Of a DNA stretch of 16,373 bases, positions 14,001 to 16,373 are shown piece by piece (the first letter of the stretch is position 1; every line of letters starts with the position of its first letter). Where the stretch lies: contig CALIAD010000026.1 in the NCBI GenBank assembly GCA_938041635.1, forward strand, positions 1 through 16,373, in the 5' to 3' direction. The notes under the pieces were generated by a model, which was not told where the DNA came from, made no database searches, and worked only from the letters and a program-made list of their open reading frames with translations. Made by a program: the position numbers and the translations under genes. The stretch is from an uncultured Atopobium sp. Its GTDB lineage: Bacteria; Actinomycetota; Coriobacteriia; Coriobacteriales; Atopobiaceae.

Positions 14001-15114
14001 CAAGCAGCTCAAAGATGCTGTCGAGACAGTTGGTAAAGACGACGCAGCTACCACAGAGATTGCAAGGCCTCTTACCGTAACTGTTGATGGTCTTACCCTT
14101 GACCCAACCCAGGTAACCAATGGTCAGGAGCTTACCGCTACAGGTACTTTGACCGGTACCTTTGAGTCTTTTGCAAAGAACACCGTCACTAACGTCACCA
14201 AGAAGTTTGAGCTTTCTTGGAACGGCGTTCAGATTGCTGCTAACAGAGACCCTCGTGGCACCGACATTCAGCAGACTCTGATTGTGAACAACCCAATTGA
14301 GATGAACCTTCCTGCAGATATGCTTGCTGACGAGAATACCGAGCATGACCAGGTCATCACTATGAAGGCAGGTTCTACCTTTAACCTCACTGGTTCCATT
14401 CTTGCTTCCTCTATTCAGGAGCAGATGAACAACATTGAGCGCGCCTACCCTAACACCAACCACGACACCATTACGCTAAGCAACCTTAAGTTCAAGTTCA
14501 CAGCAACTCTGACCGTTCCTGAGGGAATGACTCTCCCAAGCAACCTTGATGCCAACACCATCCAGGCTTCCAACTTTGGCAGCGGCTTTAAGGTCAGCGA
14601 TGTTCAGGTCAGCGGCCGTACGGTTACTGTCACCTTTGAGCTCAGCGATCCATCTTCTATCAGGACGTACTCTGACCTCGAGCGCATTGTTGACGAGGCT
14701 AGCGCAAACGATGGTTGGATGAAGCTCACTATTCCTGGCGTCACCATTGACTCCAACGTTGCTGCAGGTACTCAGCTCACCGCTGTTGGTACTGTTACAG
14801 GCTCCTTCAGCGCTATTGCTGATTCCGCAGCTGGCAACCGCAAGGTCTTCTCGTTCACTTGGAATGGTGTCCAGTGGCCAGACGGTAAAGACGCTGTTGC
14901 AACCGATAACGACACCATCCAGCTAACTATTACTGTTGCAGAGGAAGAAACTCCAGAGACTCCTTCCACTCCAACTAAGCCATCTAAGAAAAAGAAGCAG
15001 AAGACTCCATACACCGGAGATGCTTCTGCTGCAGCACCTCTTGCTGCACTTCTCGCTGGTATGACCGCTGTAATGACTTCACTTGGCATTACTAAGCGTC
15101 GTAAGAATAAGTAA
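11071..15114 (+). CDS. Cell-wall-anchored surface protein with beta-helix and InlB-type repeats
   Basis: A 1347-aa secreted adhesin-like protein. Order: signal peptide (MERKNKN..SLVLALSLVPSSALA, cleavage ~37); low-complexity Ser/Thr/Gln/Ala stretch (~40-100) ending in RSSRRVRRSV; a beta-helix-like region (~110-450) opening with LWVDGTNGDDANDG and rich in Asn/Thr/Gly turns; three InlB/Listeria-Bacteroides-type repeats with GW..Y..W cores (~520-612, 617-701, 704-845); two tandem ~220-aa domains (~850-1071, ~1073-1292), each starting near LPADM and ending near a F-x-W-NGVQ block; a Lys-rich linker; and a sorting signal TPYTGD, hydrophobic helix and KRRKNK tail. A class-A-type sortase should anchor it to peptidoglycan. 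The start is TTG 11071 with GGGGT ten bases upstream; ATG 11086 is the alternative but lacks a ribosome binding site. A terminator follows. The ligand is unknown. Confidence 0.85.
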   Translation: MFVADMERKNKNFAGKGAKTAMSLVLALSLVPSSALAEIASTQEVTQTQEVAATQTSDATASTSEATAETSTETTTNAEAASNQQTSEQATAPTERSSRRVRRSVTDTSTELWVDGTNGDDANDGSSASALKSLSKALELQTANPTITTIYLKGNLSLSSTVTIPSGVTLNIASDGATVTGSGNSIDGIVLASGATLTGTGTLTMSGFKTALTAQAGSTITDGNYVFKNNAGESGSCGISLAGTVKGSTNKNSVTITADDKSNTDFYESGITFENATISVTSQARTWFDARDLNLKNADLTVEGFGQTFYVNKLNMTDSTLTINPSWYGATGMTIQETSNIVNSTINANAGSTSGISVGVAGGTVNVTNSTLNFTNGGTGGLNVKTGDVIINNSTIKGDGRNSGALFGAQTNGSIQFTGNSLVETPATKNSDNGAGQTRQNYNVVGGSYLLKYAPNYNSSLGSTIPTNGATNGNEALSLFTLADSSTNSLSLINANGATYTYPVANASSDGQKHVWAPAATVTFNLNTPGVTDIDPTFADGTTANKTALAMRGNSLATTSSVAGGTTTLPADPYASGQEFDGWYYIDGSGTEQRFTADTPVNSNMVVYPHWRANTSSLYVRYHNGNGVSVIDRVATNASRTVTVRSDAEVNNLDNNFNIAGKTFKRWTTQTNGAGDEVAANSNLAVPAGTDTVDLYADWEEQHLTVSFSANGGTFSANSVFKQNPNVFDITTDANGGEVATIKTHPTVAEQTTINALLQNLSGNTLTTDTAGIASSTSTNTNTAYTEIATLENYLLDNAETPVTFFGFVVGHNYHYWFTDAAGNSPATINGGATLTNDVTYYLKWKEDPSIQRVELTSDLPADMWSDSQSNTTQIKEVSNDKSFSLTGAIDATSVINQMSAFENGIAGGLDDLTKITLSGITSTFTAKLTLPAGVVVPANPTVTTSGLGDLFEVSNVSVNGQEVTVTLKLKGTYTNYKQLKDAVETVGKDDAATTEIARPLTVTVDGLTLDPTQVTNGQELTATGTLTGTFESFAKNTVTNVTKKFELSWNGVQIAANRDPRGTDIQQTLIVNNPIEMNLPADMLADENTEHDQVITMKAGSTFNLTGSILASSIQEQMNNIERAYPNTNHDTITLSNLKFKFTATLTVPEGMTLPSNLDANTIQASNFGSGFKVSDVQVSGRTVTVTFELSDPSSIRTYSDLERIVDEASANDGWMKLTIPGVTIDSNVAAGTQLTAVGTVTGSFSAIADSAAGNRKVFSFTWNGVQWPDGKDAVATDNDTIQLTITVAEEETPETPSTPTKPSKKKKQKTPYTGDASAAAPLAALLAGMTAVMTSLGITKRRKNK

Positions 15115-15150
15115 AACAACACTGCCAGAGCGATTATTTGCACCTAAATG

Positions 15151-15184
15151 AAACAGCCGCCTTCTTATTTGAAGGCGGCTGTTT
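15151..15184. terminator. Strong bidirectional terminator between convergent genes
   Basis: Fourteen perfect base pairs: AAACAGCCGCCTTC (15151-15164), loop TTATTT, GAAGGCGGCTGTTT (15171-15184). It is followed by further T on the plus strand; on the minus strand the stem itself ends in TTT. It serves the surface protein gene and the convergent gene ending at 15216. Confidence 0.9.
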
Positions 15185-15215
15185 TTCTTGAACAAAACGT
15201 TTTTCTCGCCAGAGG

Positions 15216-15992
15216 TTACTCCCCTAGCATGGTTTGCAGGTCATAACCGAAGGACTTAACAAACTCGTAGGCATCCTTCTGCCATTCCTCTTTGAAGACG
15301 CCAGGGGCGGTCTCGAAGAAGCTGGAATCCAAATAACGGATAATAATGAAATTGCTGTTTGGCTGGTCGAAGCCGTTGCCCCTACTGAAATCAATGCCAT
15401 GACCAGTATTTCTTCTCATTGCTGCTTCAAGAACAGGTACTGTGAGCTCGTTGACAGGAACTACAATGTCTGCCCTATCAAAGAAGCCACCCTTTTCTTT
15501 AGTGAAGACAAAGAGGTTATTGAGTGCGCCTCCTGCAACACACTGAACTCGGCGAATGTCAGAAAGCTTGACCTGATGCTTTGCGCCAGAAATCACACCA
15601 TTTGCGATAGTAATCTTTTTCTCTTTGAGGCTGAATCCGAGCTTAGTGTTTAACGTATCCAGGTTATTAGGAAACTCAGTAGTGAGTTTGTTAGCTGCAA
15701 AAGCGAGGATGATTGTCTTAGTATCAAGAATGTTATGGCCAAATTCGCGGAGCTTTAGATCTGTGTCAATGCTAACGAGGTTGTGGCCTTCGTTGTCCTT
15801 AAAGGTAATCTCGTAAGGGCCGTTAGAGCTGCAATAGTTCAGCAAAAATGTTGAGCCAACCTCGGAAAAAAGGACCCTAACCTCTGGCTTACCATTACCC
15901 GGAACATAAGCTAAGCCGTCTTTTGTGACGGTATAAGAATACTTGTCGTCGCACTTAATTGATACTTGTCGATCCTCAAAAATGCTTCTCAT
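15216..15992 (-). CDS. Hypothetical protein, possible tandem PH-like fold
   Basis: A 258-aa protein I do not recognise. It has no signal peptide, membrane helix or obvious catalytic motif. Two beta-rich halves look alike in layout: ~10-90 (TVTKDGLAYVPG..VRVLFSEVG..YEITFKD) and ~125-210 (KITIANGVISG..VKLSDIRRV..NLFVFTKE..DIVVPVNE), each closing with a helix. This pattern of short strands around a 'LSDI' turn resembles bacterial PH-like domains, which is an inference. The C-terminus (IIIRYLDSSFFE..EWQKDAYEFVKSFG) is a separate strand-helix unit. The frame extends to 16178, but the ATG at 15992 has GGAGG (16003-16007) and lies ~48 bases below a TATAAT (16047-16052), so I take 15992 as the start. 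It shares a bidirectional terminator with the surface protein. Confidence 0.7.
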   Translation of the reverse strand: MRSIFEDRQVSIKCDDKYSYTVTKDGLAYVPGNGKPEVRVLFSEVGSTFLLNYCSSNGPYEITFKDNEGHNLVSIDTDLKLREFGHNILDTKTIILAFAANKLTTEFPNNLDTLNTKLGFSLKEKKITIANGVISGAKHQVKLSDIRRVQCVAGGALNNLFVFTKEKGGFFDRADIVVPVNELTVPVLEAAMRRNTGHGIDFSRGNGFDQPNSNFIIIRYLDSSFFETAPGVFKEEWQKDAYEFVKSFGYDLQTMLGE

Positions 15993-16046
15993 ATGCCTTT
16001 TACCTCCACGTTTTGCAGTACAGGGAATAACTAGGAATTTCATAAA

Positions 16047-16052
16047 ATTATA
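16047..16052 (-). promoter_or_regulatory. -10 element of the 15216-15992 gene
   Basis: TATAAT on the minus strand, ~55 bases upstream of the ATG at 15992. No recognisable -35 lies at the right distance. It argues against translation starting at 16178 or 16043, since both precede or abut the predicted transcript start. Confidence 0.4.
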
Positions 16053-16373
16053 TCGCGTTGCTTGATAATTCTTTGCTGCACGCTGAGTTTTCGGTGGATG
16101 AGGAGAACTTGTTGTTGCCAGAGCCGTCAAAACCGCTCGATCAATTTGATTCCCGTATAACGGAGTCTGTTTATTCATAATCGTGAATACAGCAATTTTA
16201 GGGTACCGATTTTAGGCCCCAAAAAGGTAAAAAACCCGTTTAGTTGGGGATGAAAATTGAAATTTTGCTGTTTGAGCCCCAACTAAACGCATTTTTTACC
16301 ATAGTTAAAAGTTTTTCCAGTTACGTCTCAAAAAGTGGTGTAAGGCTATTTCCTTACTACCTTCTAGCCTACA
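16053..16373. other. Non-coding right end of the window
   Basis: No supportable gene. It contains two ATTTTAGG copies 15 bases apart (around 16196-16216), the long interrupted inverted repeat at 16226-16300, and a GTAAGG-N6-CCTTAC hairpin close to the edge. An upstream neighbour may begin or end beyond the window. Confidence 0.6.
16226..16300. repeat. 24-bp interrupted inverted repeat, bidirectional terminator-like
   Basis: Arms 16226-16249 and 16277-16300 match in 22 of 24 positions. The inner 13 bp (CGTTTAGTTGGGG/CCCCAACTAAACG) and outer 9 bp (GGTAAAAAA/TTTTTTACC) are perfect, with a two-base mismatch between them. The 27-base loop holds AAAATT-GA-AATTTT. Each strand shows a GC-containing stem followed by T6, as in a bidirectional terminator, but the loop is unusually long. 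Confidence 0.7.

Noticed and set aside
13807..14463. Open frame of 218 codons antisense to the surface protein
   Set aside because: Low-complexity translation without family features, caused by the regular codon pattern of the Thr/Val-rich repeat domains; no ribosome binding site seen.
15993..16178. 62-residue extension of the hypothetical protein
   Set aside because: No ribosome binding site at 16178, a -10 element lies inside it, and a good GGAGG precedes the ATG at 15992.

Overview
The window is bacterial, of moderate GC with AT-rich intergenic gaps, and most genes have AGGAGG-type ribosome binding sites, several paired with TTG starts. A large cell-wall-anchored surface protein carrying InlB-type repeats, a CydDC-like exporter pair and many single-gene units suggest a host-associated actinobacterium of the class Coriobacteriia (Atopobium/Lancefieldella/Olsenella group). 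This placement is an inference from gene style and content; there is no rRNA or other marker gene here to prove it. All genes are on the minus strand except the HIRAN gene at 7169-7492 and the surface protein at 11071-15114.

Layout. At 31-1522 a tiny membrane protein (73 aa) and an MFS transporter form a two-gene operon with a recognisable promoter and operator-like dyad. A Pr6Pr-family membrane protein (1703-2362) is bounded by terminators on both sides. At 2603-6356 a tightly coupled three-gene operon (TAATG overlaps at both junctions) encodes a CydD-like half transporter, a CydC-like half transporter and a Cys-rich YgbA-family ('nitrous oxide-stimulated promoter') protein. This suggests thiol export or redox/nitrosative-stress physiology. 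A GNAT acetyltransferase (6502-7050) is divergent from a short stand-alone HIRAN-domain protein (7169-7492). The HIRAN gene converges on a WYL-domain transcription factor (7548-8543). Upstream of the WYL gene lie a core MetE/YxjG-type methyltransferase (8677-9804) and a YedJ-like HD phosphohydrolase (9906-10550).

An AT-rich 480-base gap leads into a 1347-aa surface protein with signal peptide, beta-helix region, InlB-type repeats, two tandem ~220-aa domains and a TPYTG sorting signal. A strong bidirectional terminator separates it from a convergent gene of unknown function (15216-15992). The right end (16179-16373) is non-coding and carries a long interrupted inverted repeat.

The most interesting non-coding signals are three. 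First, a TGTCCA-N6-TGGACA dyad occurs both at the HIRAN/GNAT promoter region and just upstream of the WYL regulator gene, suggesting a WYL-HIRAN regulatory pair; the second copy also looks like a terminator. Second, the 9-mer CATTTTTCG occurs three times exactly and once with one mismatch in the gap before the surface protein. Third, a 24-bp interrupted inverted repeat flanked by T-runs lies near the right edge. Several starts were moved downstream of the longest possible reading frame because a clear ribosome binding site or promoter falls inside it.
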